From an uncultured Desulfobacterales bacterium (GTDB lineage Bacteria; Desulfobacterota; Desulfobulbia; Desulfobulbales; Desulfocapsaceae), in contig CALGIJ010000016.1 of the NCBI GenBank assembly GCA_937915545.1, positions 10,657 to 74,656 on the forward strand: a stretch of 64,000 nt of DNA. Reading direction: 5' to 3'. Of the stretch, positions 16,235-24,614 are shown one piece after another; positions within the stretch are counted from its first letter, which is position 1; each line of letters opens with the position of its first letter. A program made the translations under genes and the position numbers. Below the pieces are notes generated by a model. It searched no databases, was not told the DNA's origin, and saw only the letters and a list, made by a program, of their open reading frames with translations.

Positions 16235-17869
16235 TTAGCCGGGCTGTTGCTCGCGCATCACCTTTTTGTCGATCTTGTCGACGCTGGTCTTGGCGATGGC
16301 CGAAACATAGCGCACCTGCAGCAGCAGGGCCAGCTTGCTCATCAGCCCCTTGTCGATGAAGGCCTTGACATGGTTGACCATCTCTTTCAGAGGCGGCTCG
16401 GCCTGCCCTTCCTTGAGCGTGATCAGGGCCAGCGGTTTCTCCCCCCACTTGTCGTCGGCCATACCGATGACCGCCACCTCGCTGACTGCCGGATGGAGGT
16501 TGAGGATATCCTCCAGCTCCAGTGAAGACAGCCACTCGCCACCGACCTTGATGACATCCTTGATGCGGTCGGTGATGGTGATATAGCCACTCTCCTCGAT
16601 GCGGGCGACATCGCCGGTATGGAGGAAGCCCTCCCGCCACAAATTCTCCGAGTTGCGGCCATCCTTCCAGTAGCCCTGAGTCAGCCATGGCGCCCGCCCG
16701 ACCAGCTCGCCAACGGTTTCGCCGTCGCGGGGAACCTCGTTCATGTTCTCGTCGACGACGCGCAGCTGCACCAGGGGCAGGGGGCGGCCGGTCTTGCAGC
16801 GGATCTCCACCTCCTCGTCGCGGCTCAAGCCGGGGCGGTCGATATGGGCCAGGGTCAGCACCGGGCAGGTCTCGGACATGCCGTAGCCGGAGAAGATGTC
16901 GATGCCCTTGTCCAGGCCCGCCCGGCACATTTTTTTGGGCAGGGAGGCCCCGCCGATGACCACCTTCCAGCGCGACAGGTCGGTGGCGGCATATTCCGGG
17001 CTGGCCATGAGCATGTGGAGGATCGTCGGTACGCAGTGCGAGAAGGTCACCCCCTCCCTGGCGATGAGCTGCAGCAGGGTGTTGGGCTGATAGCGGCCTG
17101 GATAGACCTGCTTGACGCCGAGGCTGGTGGCGATATAGGGAAAGCCCCAGGCGTGGACATGGAACATCGGCGTGATGGGCATGTAGACGTCGCCCTGGTG
17201 CAGCCGTCCCTGGCTGGCGGTGGTGCCGAGGGCGGTGAGGGTGCCGAGGGTGTGCAGCACCAGCTGGCGGTGGCTGAAGTAGACCCCCTTGGGCATGCCG
17301 GTGGTGCCGGTGGTGTAGAAGGTGGTGGCGCGGGTGTTCTCGTCGAAGTCGGCGAAGGGGAAGGTTGGCGCGGTGGCGGCGAGGAGCTCCTCGTATTCCC
17401 CGGCCAGAGGCAGGGAGGTCGCCGGGCGCTGCTCCTCGTCGCAGAGCAGCACGTATTTCTTGACCGTATCGATGCGGCCCCTGATCTGTTCGATGATGGG
17501 CAGGAACTCGGCGTTGACCAGCAGTACGTCGTCTTCGGCATGGTCGATGGTGTAGAGGATCTGCTCCGGGGAGAGGCGGATATTGACGGTGTGCAGCACC
17601 GCGCCGAGCATCGGCACGGCGAAGTAGCACTCGAGATAGCGGTGACTGTCCCAGTCCATGACCGCCACGGTGTCGCCCGGCTTGACGCCGAGCCCGGCGA
17701 GGGCGCCGGCGAGGCGGTGCACGCGGCTGCGGAAGTCCTGGTACGTCATGCGTGTCTGGCCACGATAGACGATCTCCTGGTGAGGATTGTCGACCACCGG
17801 GGCGAGGAAGAGGTTCTTGATGAGCAGCGGGTAGTCGTAGGCGGACGGGGTCTTGCCGATGAGGGTCAT
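16235..17869 (-). CDS. Fatty acid/acyl-CoA synthetase (AMP-binding)
   Basis: A 544-residue ANL-superfamily ligase. Motifs: TTGTTGMPKGV (phosphate loop, about 170-180), GYGMSETCPV, and TGDVARIEESGYITITDRIKD leading to the C-terminal lid, with a lysine near the end (SVDKIDKK). It most resembles medium/long-chain acyl-CoA synthetases that make acyl-AMP and then acyl-CoA. Its ATG overlaps the stop of the upstream MetE-like gene by 4 nt (ATGA), so the two are translationally coupled. The open frame extends to 18178, but that part is not family-like. Confidence 0.9.
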   Translation of the reverse strand: MTLIGKTPSAYDYPLLIKNLFLAPVVDNPHQEIVYRGQTRMTYQDFRSRVHRLAGALAGLGVKPGDTVAVMDWDSHRYLECYFAVPMLGAVLHTVNIRLSPEQILYTIDHAEDDVLLVNAEFLPIIEQIRGRIDTVKKYVLLCDEEQRPATSLPLAGEYEELLAATAPTFPFADFDENTRATTFYTTGTTGMPKGVYFSHRQLVLHTLGTLTALGTTASQGRLHQGDVYMPITPMFHVHAWGFPYIATSLGVKQVYPGRYQPNTLLQLIAREGVTFSHCVPTILHMLMASPEYAATDLSRWKVVIGGASLPKKMCRAGLDKGIDIFSGYGMSETCPVLTLAHIDRPGLSRDEEVEIRCKTGRPLPLVQLRVVDENMNEVPRDGETVGELVGRAPWLTQGYWKDGRNSENLWREGFLHTGDVARIEESGYITITDRIKDVIKVGGEWLSSLELEDILNLHPAVSEVAVIGMADDKWGEKPLALITLKEGQAEPPLKEMVNHVKAFIDKGLMSKLALLLQVRYVSAIAKTSVDKIDKKVMREQQPG

Positions 17870-18942
17870 TGCGGGGTGTCTCCGTTGGGGGTTGGGGTGG
17901 GTCGGAAAAATCGCTCCCTGGCAAGGCGCGACAGTGCGGCGGTCATGGCGAGGACCTTTTCCGCCAGAGGGGCGGACAGTGAACCGGTGCCGCAGGACGG
18001 GGCGATGAGGGTCTGCGCCGCCAGCCGCTCCCGGGCAAAGCCGAAGGAGGCCAGGCGGTCGAGCTGCTCCAGCCAGCGCTGAAAGAGAGACTCGGCCGAC
18101 TCTTCGGCCACCGCCTGCGGGTTGCCGGTGGGGACGATGCCCCAGGCGAGCACGCCGCCGCCGGACAGGAAACGGCACAGCTCCTCGCGGAAGAGGAGGA
18201 AGTTGTCGAAGTAGCTGTAGGCGTCGAAACTGATGATGTCCACCGGCGAGGTCAGGGCTGGGCCCCAGTCGCCGTTGGCGCAGATATGCAGGCCGGCGAG
18301 GCCACCGGCCTCTCTGATCGCCCGCAGCACGATGCCGGTGGTGTGGGCCGCCGTCTCCCGGCTGACCCCGGCGAAGCCGCTCGAGCCGAAGCCCACCAGG
18401 CCGGGTTCATCGACGAAGATGATCGGCGCCACCGCTCGCGCATGGGGCAGGAGCTGCCTCACCTGCCAGGATGCCTTGGCGGCGAGGTGGCGTACCAGCA
18501 TGTCGCGCAGGTTGTCGTCGTGGAGGATGGCGCGGCCCTGCTGGTCGCTGATGCCGACGCCGACGGTCACCGGGCCGGTGATCTGCCCTTTGACGGCGTA
18601 GCGCTCGCCGGTGCTGCCGGCGAGGTAGTCGAGGAAGACGTAAAAGCCGGCGGCGGTATGGGGGGAGAGGTGGAAGCGCTCCGGCATGGAGCTGGTCGCG
18701 CCGCCCTCCACGGCCAGGGCATCGTCGTAGAAGAGGGTCATCTCGGTGGCGAAGCTGGCCTCGTCGCGCAGGCCGGGAAAGCCGTCGAGAAACTGGCGCA
18801 CCATGCCTTCCCCGGGGAGCCGCGGCAGCTGCGGCCAGAGAGGGATCTCGGCACAGTGCCGGGCGATGAGCCGCATCGCCGCGACATGGTCGGCAAGTGG
18901 CAGGGAGCCGATGAGGATGGGGCGGCAGGCTGGCTGGAACAT
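17866..18942 (-). CDS. MetE/UROD-like barrel protein
   Basis: A 358-residue protein resembling the C-terminal barrel of cobalamin-independent methionine synthase and uroporphyrinogen decarboxylase relatives (IGSLPL near the N-terminus, VKGQITGPVTVGVGISDQ, IIFVDEPGLVGFG, GLHICANGDW, ILAWGIVPTG-like strand, LIAPSCGTGSL). His/Cys residues in HICANGD and APSCGTG are in the positions of the zinc ligands of MetE-type enzymes, so a methyl or thiol transfer on a zinc-bound substrate is plausible. The chosen ATG is preceded by GAGG. Translationally coupled to the acyl-CoA ligase; why these two are linked is unclear. Confidence 0.75.
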   Translation of the reverse strand: MFQPACRPILIGSLPLADHVAAMRLIARHCAEIPLWPQLPRLPGEGMVRQFLDGFPGLRDEASFATEMTLFYDDALAVEGGATSSMPERFHLSPHTAAGFYVFLDYLAGSTGERYAVKGQITGPVTVGVGISDQQGRAILHDDNLRDMLVRHLAAKASWQVRQLLPHARAVAPIIFVDEPGLVGFGSSGFAGVSRETAAHTTGIVLRAIREAGGLAGLHICANGDWGPALTSPVDIISFDAYSYFDNFLLFREELCRFLSGGGVLAWGIVPTGNPQAVAEESAESLFQRWLEQLDRLASFGFARERLAAQTLIAPSCGTGSLSAPLAEKVLAMTAALSRLARERFFRPTPTPNGDTPQ

Positions 18943-19174
18943 GGGACCTCGAGTGGGGGCGGGCGACGGGCTCCCGGCGTCATGCGGCCGGTGGGGGTGC
19001 GGCAGGTCTCGGCGAAGGTAATCGGTCGGCCCGGTCTTTGTCAAGCCTGGCCAGGAGAGGGGCACAGCCTGCGCCATGCCTCGCCGGCTCAGGATGGTAG
19101 GGATGCAGTTCGGCGGTCACGCCGACCTGCATTGCCAGGGCGCCTTTTTCGTCGCCCGCCATTGGCTGGCGGAG

Positions 19175-19214
19175 AAAAGGCCAGGGCCACGGATAGTTCC
19201 AGCCCTGGCCTTTT
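19175..19214. terminator. Bidirectional intrinsic terminator after pirin operon
   Basis: AAAAGGCCAGGGC (19175-19187) and GCCCTGGCCTTTT (19202-19214) are perfect 13-nt arms with a 14-nt loop; both strands end in a T-run. It closes the tdh-kbl-pirin transcript. Confidence 0.82.
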
Positions 19215-19229
19215 CCTCGCCGGGCGGGG

Positions 19230-20102
19230 TCAGCCGCCCTCTGGCGGCCGATGGCTGAGGAAGGTCCCTTCGCGGTACTGGCGGAAGGCGAGGTCGAGTT
19301 CCTCCTCGCTGTTCATGACGATCGGCCCGCGCCAGGCGATGGGCTGGCGCAAGGGCCGGCCGCCGATGAGGAGCAGGCGCAGTCCCGAGGGCCCGGCCGC
19401 GGCGGTGACGTGGTCGCCCTCGCCAAAGAGCAGCAGGGTGGTGTTATCATGGAGGCGACCGTCATCGTCGCCGAAGCTGCCGGAACCGGCGATGACATAG
19501 GCCATGGCGCAATAGTCGCCGGGGAGATGGTGGCAGAGCGTTCCCTGTGGCGGCAGTGTGATGTCGAGATACTGCGGGTCGGTGCTGATTCCAGTGACCG
19601 GGCCGACGCGGTCGGCGACGCGGCCGCTGATGATGCGTGCCGTGCCCCCGCCGGGCAGGGGCACCTCGGGGACCTCGTCGGCGGTGATGGTGCGGTAGCG
19701 GGGGTGGCACATCTTCTCCTCGCGCGGCAGGTTGAGCCATAGCTGGAAGCCGTGCATGGCGCCATTGACGTCGCCGCGCGGCATCTCCTGGTGGATGATG
19801 CCGGAGCCGGCGGTCATCCACTGCACGTCGCCGCCGCCGATGACCCCGCGGTTGCCGAGGCTGTCGCCGTGCTCCACCTCCCCCTTGAGCATATAGGTGA
19901 TGGTGTCGATGCCGCGGTGCGGGTGCCAGGGGAAGCCGGCCTGGTAGCGGGAGGGCTGGTCGGAGCGGAAATCGTCGAAGAGGAGGAAGGGGTCGGTGCG
20001 CTCCGGGCTGTCGAAGCCGAAGGCGCGGCGCAGGTGGACTCCGGCCCCCTCGATGGTGGCGATGCTCTTCCAGGATAGGGCAACTCTGCGGATCTCTGTC
20101 AT
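19230..20102 (-). CDS. Pirin family protein
   Basis: A 290-residue bicupin. The N-terminal cupin carries the iron ligands in WHPHRGIDTITYML and GIIHQEMP (two His, then His and Glu), as in quercetinase-type pirins. The C-terminal cupin is less conserved. The ATG overlaps the stop of kbl (ATGA), so it is the third gene of the threonine operon. Pirins act as quercetin dioxygenases or regulatory proteins; its role next to threonine breakdown is unknown. Confidence 0.9.
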   Translation of the reverse strand: MTEIRRVALSWKSIATIEGAGVHLRRAFGFDSPERTDPFLLFDDFRSDQPSRYQAGFPWHPHRGIDTITYMLKGEVEHGDSLGNRGVIGGGDVQWMTAGSGIIHQEMPRGDVNGAMHGFQLWLNLPREEKMCHPRYRTITADEVPEVPLPGGGTARIISGRVADRVGPVTGISTDPQYLDITLPPQGTLCHHLPGDYCAMAYVIAGSGSFGDDDGRLHDNTTLLLFGEGDHVTAAAGPSGLRLLLIGGRPLRQPIAWRGPIVMNSEEELDLAFRQYREGTFLSHRPPEGG

Positions 20103-21361
20103 CTCTGCTCCTTTTCGTTCGGCGTGGCGGGAAGTGCCGCCAGTTCGCGGGCGAGGACCTCCAGCACCAGGCGGATATCGGCCTCGGTATGGGCGGCGTT
20201 GATCTGGAAGCGGATGGTCTCATCGCCCTTCGGCACCACCGGGTAGGTGAGGCCGACGACGAGGATGCCGGCGGCGAAGAGGCGCGCCACCAGGGCACGG
20301 GTTCTGGCGGTGTCGCGCACCAGTAGCGGCACCACCGGGTGCGGCCCGGGGATGCTCTCCAGGCCAAGGTTGTCAAGGCCCTTGCGAAACTGCAGGGTGC
20401 GCTCGGCGAGGTTGGCCAGGCGCCGTCTGCCCTCCTCGCCGTCGCAGAGGTCGATGGCGGTGGTGGCGGCGGCGCAGTCGGCGACGCTCAGGGGATTGGT
20501 GTAGATATAGGTGTCGGCCTTCTGCCGCACCGCCTCGATCAGCGTCGGGCTGCCGGCGATGAAGCCGCCGTTGACGCCGAAGGCCTTGCCGAAGGTACCG
20601 ACGATGATGTCCGGGGCGACGCCGCAGAACTCGCTGGTGCCGCGGCCGGTGGCGCCGTAGGCGCCGATGCCGTGCGAGTCGTCGACCACGGTGATCACCC
20701 CGTCGGCGAAGCGCTCGTGATGGAGGGCGGCCAGCCTGGCAATCTCGGCCAGCGGCGCGTGGTCGCCGCGCATGCTGAAGATGCCGTCGAAGACGATCAC
20801 CACCCGGGTGACCTCGCCGCCGATGCCGTCGAGGCAGCGGCGCAAGTCGGCCATGTCGTTATGCCGGAAGATGGCCTTGTTGCCGCTCGGCACCCCGGCG
20901 ATGCGCATGGCGCGGATGATCGAGTTGTGGTTGAGCTGGTCGCCGACCCAGCAGGTGCCCGGGCTGGCGATGGACAGGGCCAGGCCGCAGTTGGCGGTAT
21001 AGGCGGAGTTGAAGATCTTCGCCGCTTCCTTGCCGACGAAGCGGGCGATGCGCTCCTCCAGCGCGACGTGCTGGCTATAGGTGCCGTCGATGAAGCGCAC
21101 CGCCCCGGGGCCGACGCCGCACAGGCGGGTGGCCCTGTCGGCGCTGTCGATGAGCTGCGGGTGGCTGGACAGCGACAGGTAGGAGTTGCTGTTCATGCGC
21201 AGGAAGGGCTGGCTCTGCCCGGCGAGGGAGTAGCGCGGGCCGAAGCCGCCCTGCGGCGGGAGGCAGGCGGTGATGACCCGCTCCGGCGGCTTGGCGCGCC
21301 CTTCCCGCTGCAGAGCTTCCAGTTCCTGGGCGAGGGCCCGGTTCAGTCGTTCCATTGCCAT
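20099..21361 (-). CDS. kbl: Glycine C-acetyltransferase (2-amino-3-ketobutyrate CoA ligase)
   Basis: A 420-residue alpha-oxoamine synthase, cofactor PLP. The lysine lies in GTFGKAFGVNGGF, with DDSHGIGAYG and VIVFDGIFSMRGD also typical. With Tdh it converts 2-amino-3-oxobutyrate plus CoA into glycine and acetyl-CoA. It follows tdh after 3 nt with GGAG before the ATG. It is about 20 residues longer at the N-terminus than the usual 398; an ATG two codons downstream is an alternative start. Confidence 0.92.
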   Translation of the reverse strand: MAMERLNRALAQELEALQREGRAKPPERVITACLPPQGGFGPRYSLAGQSQPFLRMNSNSYLSLSSHPQLIDSADRATRLCGVGPGAVRFIDGTYSQHVALEERIARFVGKEAAKIFNSAYTANCGLALSIASPGTCWVGDQLNHNSIIRAMRIAGVPSGNKAIFRHNDMADLRRCLDGIGGEVTRVVIVFDGIFSMRGDHAPLAEIARLAALHHERFADGVITVVDDSHGIGAYGATGRGTSEFCGVAPDIIVGTFGKAFGVNGGFIAGSPTLIEAVRQKADTYIYTNPLSVADCAAATTAIDLCDGEEGRRRLANLAERTLQFRKGLDNLGLESIPGPHPVVPLLVRDTARTRALVARLFAAGILVVGLTYPVVPKGDETIRFQINAAHTEADIRLVLEVLARELAALPATPNEKEQR

Positions 21362-21364
21362 GGC

Positions 21365-22399
21365 TTACTCCTTTTCCTCCCAGTCGAGGATGACCTTGCC
21401 CGACTGGCCGGAGCGCATCACCGCGAAGGCCTCGGCGAAGTCGCTGTAGAGGAAGCGGTGGGTGATCACCGGGGTGATGTCGAGGCCGGTCTGGATCATG
21501 GCGGTCATCTTGTACCAGGTCTCGTACATCTCGCGGCCGTAGATGCCCTTGATGGTCAGTCCGTTGAAGATCACCTTGTCCCAGTCGATGGCGGTGGCGC
21601 CGGGGATGATGCCGAGCATGGCGATCTTGCCGCCGTGGCACATGTTGTCGAGGATGTCGCGCAGGGCGGCGGGGTTGCCGGACATCTCCATGGCGACGTC
21701 GAAGCCCTCCTTCATGCCAAGCTCCTTCTGCACCTGGGCGAGAGGTTCACGCCCGGCGTCGACGACGCGCGTTGCCCCGAGGCGGGAGGCCAGCTGCAGC
21801 CGGTAGGGGTTGACGTCGGTGACCACCACGTGCCGCGCCCCGGCGTGGCGGGCGATGGCCGCGGCCATGCAGCCGATGGGCCCGGCCCCGGTGATGAGCA
21901 CATCCTCGCCGAGGATGTCGAAGGACAAGGCGGTGTGCACGGCGTTGCCGAGGGGGTCGAAGCAGGCGAGGACGTCGAGGGGGATGTGCGGGTCACAGAA
22001 CCAGACGTTGGTCACCGGGATGGCGAGGTATTCGGCGAAGGCGCCCTGGCGGTTGACGCCGACGCCGCTGGTGTTCATGCACAGGTGGCGGCGGCCGGCC
22101 AGGCAGTTGCGGCAGTGGCCGCAGACGAGGTGGCCTTCGCCCGAGACCAGGTCGCCCGGCTTGAAATCGTGGACATTGTCGCCGATCTCGTCGACGATGC
22201 CGACGAACTCGTGGCCGATGGGCATCGGCACCGGGATGGTGCGCTGTGCCCACTCGTCCCAGTTGAAGATATGCACGTCGGTGCCGCAGATGGCGGTGCG
22301 CAGGATCTTGATCACCACGTCGTTTTTGCCGGGCGAGGGCCGTGGCACTTCTTCCAGCCACAAGCCCTGTTCCCGCTTTGCCTTGACCAGTGCCTTCAT
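21365..22399 (-). CDS. tdh: L-threonine 3-dehydrogenase
   Basis: A 344-residue zinc-dependent MDR dehydrogenase. Catalytic zinc ligands lie in TAICGTDVHIF and GHEFVG; the structural zinc site is CGHCRNCLAGRRHLC; the NAD-binding GAGPIGCMAAAIA follows. This matches bacterial Tdh, which oxidises threonine to 2-amino-3-oxobutyrate. It is first in a tdh-kbl-pirin operon, with GGGAGGGA upstream of the ATG. Confidence 0.95.
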   Translation of the reverse strand: MKALVKAKREQGLWLEEVPRPSPGKNDVVIKILRTAICGTDVHIFNWDEWAQRTIPVPMPIGHEFVGIVDEIGDNVHDFKPGDLVSGEGHLVCGHCRNCLAGRRHLCMNTSGVGVNRQGAFAEYLAIPVTNVWFCDPHIPLDVLACFDPLGNAVHTALSFDILGEDVLITGAGPIGCMAAAIARHAGARHVVVTDVNPYRLQLASRLGATRVVDAGREPLAQVQKELGMKEGFDVAMEMSGNPAALRDILDNMCHGGKIAMLGIIPGATAIDWDKVIFNGLTIKGIYGREMYETWYKMTAMIQTGLDITPVITHRFLYSDFAEAFAVMRSGQSGKVILDWEEKE

Positions 22400-22673
22400 G
22401 TCATGTCCCTCCCGAGAAAAACTTTATTGAAGACGGCAGGCGGCCTCAAGGTGGCCTCGCCCCAGCCGCCATGCCCCCAGTGTAGCATGACGCGCCGCAA
22501 AACTGTAGCGCCGAGTGCTGCCTTATGTCCTGCCGTGCCGCTTTGTGCATTGACTTCGTCAGCGGCCGGCATCACCGTATAGCCGGTCCGCCCAGTTCCG
22601 GGCTTCACCTCGCCTCCCCAGCGGCCGCAGCCGTCATAGCCCGAGTTCATACCCATACCAACAGGAGTCCTTC

Positions 22674-23015
22674 ATGAGAACCACGCCCTTCCTCTTTGCC
22701 GCGGCCCTCGCCGTGCTGCTCGCCGGCTGTACCCAGGAGACCCAGAATAAGCTCGGTCGGGCGGTGCAGAACTGGACCGGCACCGACGGCGTTCTCGAGG
22801 TCTATGCCGGGGACAAGCTGGTCAAGCGCTTTCTCAAGATCGACAAGCTGACCACCGCCTCAGGCACCAGCAACAAGGAAGACCGGCCCTACCGTTTTGG
22901 TTACGGCATCTACGACACGAACCTCAACGGTCTCGTCGACCCCGGCGAGAAGAAGGTCTACTTCGAGTTCAGCGACTACTCGACCTCCTATATTTTCTAC
23001 GAGAATCCGCAATAG
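22674..23015 (+). CDS. Small lipoprotein with EF-hand-like loop
   Basis: A 113-residue protein with a lipobox (LLAGC, Cys19) after a short signal peptide. Residues 81-89 (DTNLNGLVD) fit the Asp-x-Asn-x-Asn-Gly-x-x-Asp calcium-binding loop, followed by PGEKKVYFEF. It is probably anchored in a membrane facing the periplasm. AGGAG precedes the ATG. No family name is recognised. Confidence 0.7.
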   Translation: MRTTPFLFAAALAVLLAGCTQETQNKLGRAVQNWTGTDGVLEVYAGDKLVKRFLKIDKLTTASGTSNKEDRPYRFGYGIYDTNLNGLVDPGEKKVYFEFSDYSTSYIFYENPQ

Positions 23016-23117
23016 ACCGATCTCCCGTCGCAGTCCATCCCCGCCGCTTGCCTTTGCCGGGAAAATGCGGTAGCCTCGAGGCTGCGCGTAGTCGGGTGAA
23101 GTCGTCGACGGAGGGGG

Positions 23118-24614
23118 ATGATGAAGTGGCCACGACCCAGTCTCAGGGGCAAGATCGTTGCCGTGTTTGCCGCCATGATGCTGCTGGTCATGGCCGGGGA
23201 GGTGGCCATTCTCTGGTACGCCACCCATATGAACGGCCTGCTGGCCACGGTGGTCGACAAGGAGTTCCAGCTCTATCGCACCGCCCAGGACATGGAGCTG
23301 GCGCTGGCCAACCAGAAAGGGCTGCTCACCTACTATCTCGTCGATGGCGACGGCAAATGGCTGCAGTCCCTCGGTCAGCAGCGCGAGATCTTCCAGCGCT
23401 ACCTGCTCGCCGCCGGGGAGCTGCAACCGGGCGGCGATCAGGAGGAGCGCCTGCGGCTCATCGCCGACAAGTTCCGCGACTATGCCGCCGCCAAGGACGT
23501 GGCCATTGCCGGCTACCAGAAAGGGCCGCGCCCCGCTTCCATCTCCACCCTGCACGAGAAGCAGCGCGAGATCCTCTTCTCCCTGCTTGAGGAATGCCGT
23601 CGCTTCAGCGACACCCAGTGGCGGCGCATCGCCGCCGCCCAGGAGGAGGGTGCCCGCCTCACCGCCAGGCTGCGCCTCGCCCAGATCGGCGGCTTGAGCC
23701 TCTTTTTCCTGCTCTGCGCCGTCTTTCTCTTCATCCTCTACCGTCAGTTGCTCGAGCCGCTCCGCGGCCTGGCCATCAAGACCGGCGGCGCGCCGGACGA
23801 CAACTACCGCGACGAGGTGCACTCGCTGGCGCTCTCCCTCGACGACATGATGCGTCAGTTCGACGAAAAAAGCGACGAACTGGCCCGCAGCCGGCGCCAC
23901 CTCCTTCAGGTGGAGCGCCTGGCCATGGTCGGCGAGCTTGCCGCCGGGGTGGCCCACACCATCCGCAACCCCTTTACCTCCATCAAGATGCGCATGTTCT
24001 CCCTGACCCGCTCGCTCAGCCTGAGCGAGGTGCAGAACGAGGATTTGCAGGTCATCGCCGATGAGATCACCCGCATCGACCGCATCGTCCAGAACTTCCT
24101 CGAGTTCGCCCGGCCGCCCAAGCTGCGTCTCGCCCCGTGCCGCCTTGGCGAGATCGTCGCCTCGGTGCTGACCCTGCTCGAATACCGCCTCAAGTCCTAT
24201 AGCGTCGAGGTGCGCCACCAGGGCTGCCCGCAACTGGGCACGGTGTTCGTTGACGCCGACCGCATCAAGGAGGCCCTGGTCAACCTGCTCATCAACGCCT
24301 GCGAGGCGATGACCGGCGGCGGCATCATCGACATTGTCGAGGGGCTGGAAGACAGCGGCGAACCGGGCATGGTGGCGACGCTGGCGGTGTGCGACAACGG
24401 GCCGGGCATCCCCGACGCCCTCCTCGACAAGGTGACCACCCCCTTCTTCACCACCAAGGAGGAGGGCTCCGGTCTTGGGCTGAGCATCGTCGCCCGCATC
24501 GTCCGTGAGCACCGCGGCCGGCTGGAGATCGGTGCGTCGCCGGGAGGCGGCGCGCAGTGCACCATGAAACTGCCGCTGGCGGGGAGGGGCGATGAACCGC
24601 ATCCTCATCATTGA
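23118..24614 (+). CDS. Membrane sensor histidine kinase (NtrB-like)
   Basis: A 498-residue kinase: membrane span 1 (about 13-36), a periplasmic helical sensor region (about 37-193), span 2 (about 194-215), a short linker, HisKA with His in GVAHTIRNPFTSIK, and HATPase with N box (LINACEAM), G1 (DNGPGIP) and G2 (GSGLGLSI). It has no receiver. Its 3' end overlaps the sigma-54 regulator by 23 nt, so the two are a cognate pair. The ligand is unknown. An ATG one codon downstream is equally possible. Confidence 0.92.
   Translation: MMKWPRPSLRGKIVAVFAAMMLLVMAGEVAILWYATHMNGLLATVVDKEFQLYRTAQDMELALANQKGLLTYYLVDGDGKWLQSLGQQREIFQRYLLAAGELQPGGDQEERLRLIADKFRDYAAAKDVAIAGYQKGPRPASISTLHEKQREILFSLLEECRRFSDTQWRRIAAAQEEGARLTARLRLAQIGGLSLFFLLCAVFLFILYRQLLEPLRGLAIKTGGAPDDNYRDEVHSLALSLDDMMRQFDEKSDELARSRRHLLQVERLAMVGELAAGVAHTIRNPFTSIKMRMFSLTRSLSLSEVQNEDLQVIADEITRIDRIVQNFLEFARPPKLRLAPCRLGEIVASVLTLLEYRLKSYSVEVRHQGCPQLGTVFVDADRIKEALVNLLINACEAMTGGGIIDIVEGLEDSGEPGMVATLAVCDNGPGIPDALLDKVTTPFFTTKEEGSGLGLSIVARIVREHRGRLEIGASPGGGAQCTMKLPLAGRGDEPHPHH

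Noticed and set aside
20339..22582. A 747-codon plus-strand frame opposite tdh and kbl
   Set aside because: It is a GC-bias antisense artefact: both opposite-strand genes are clear enzymes with all catalytic motifs.
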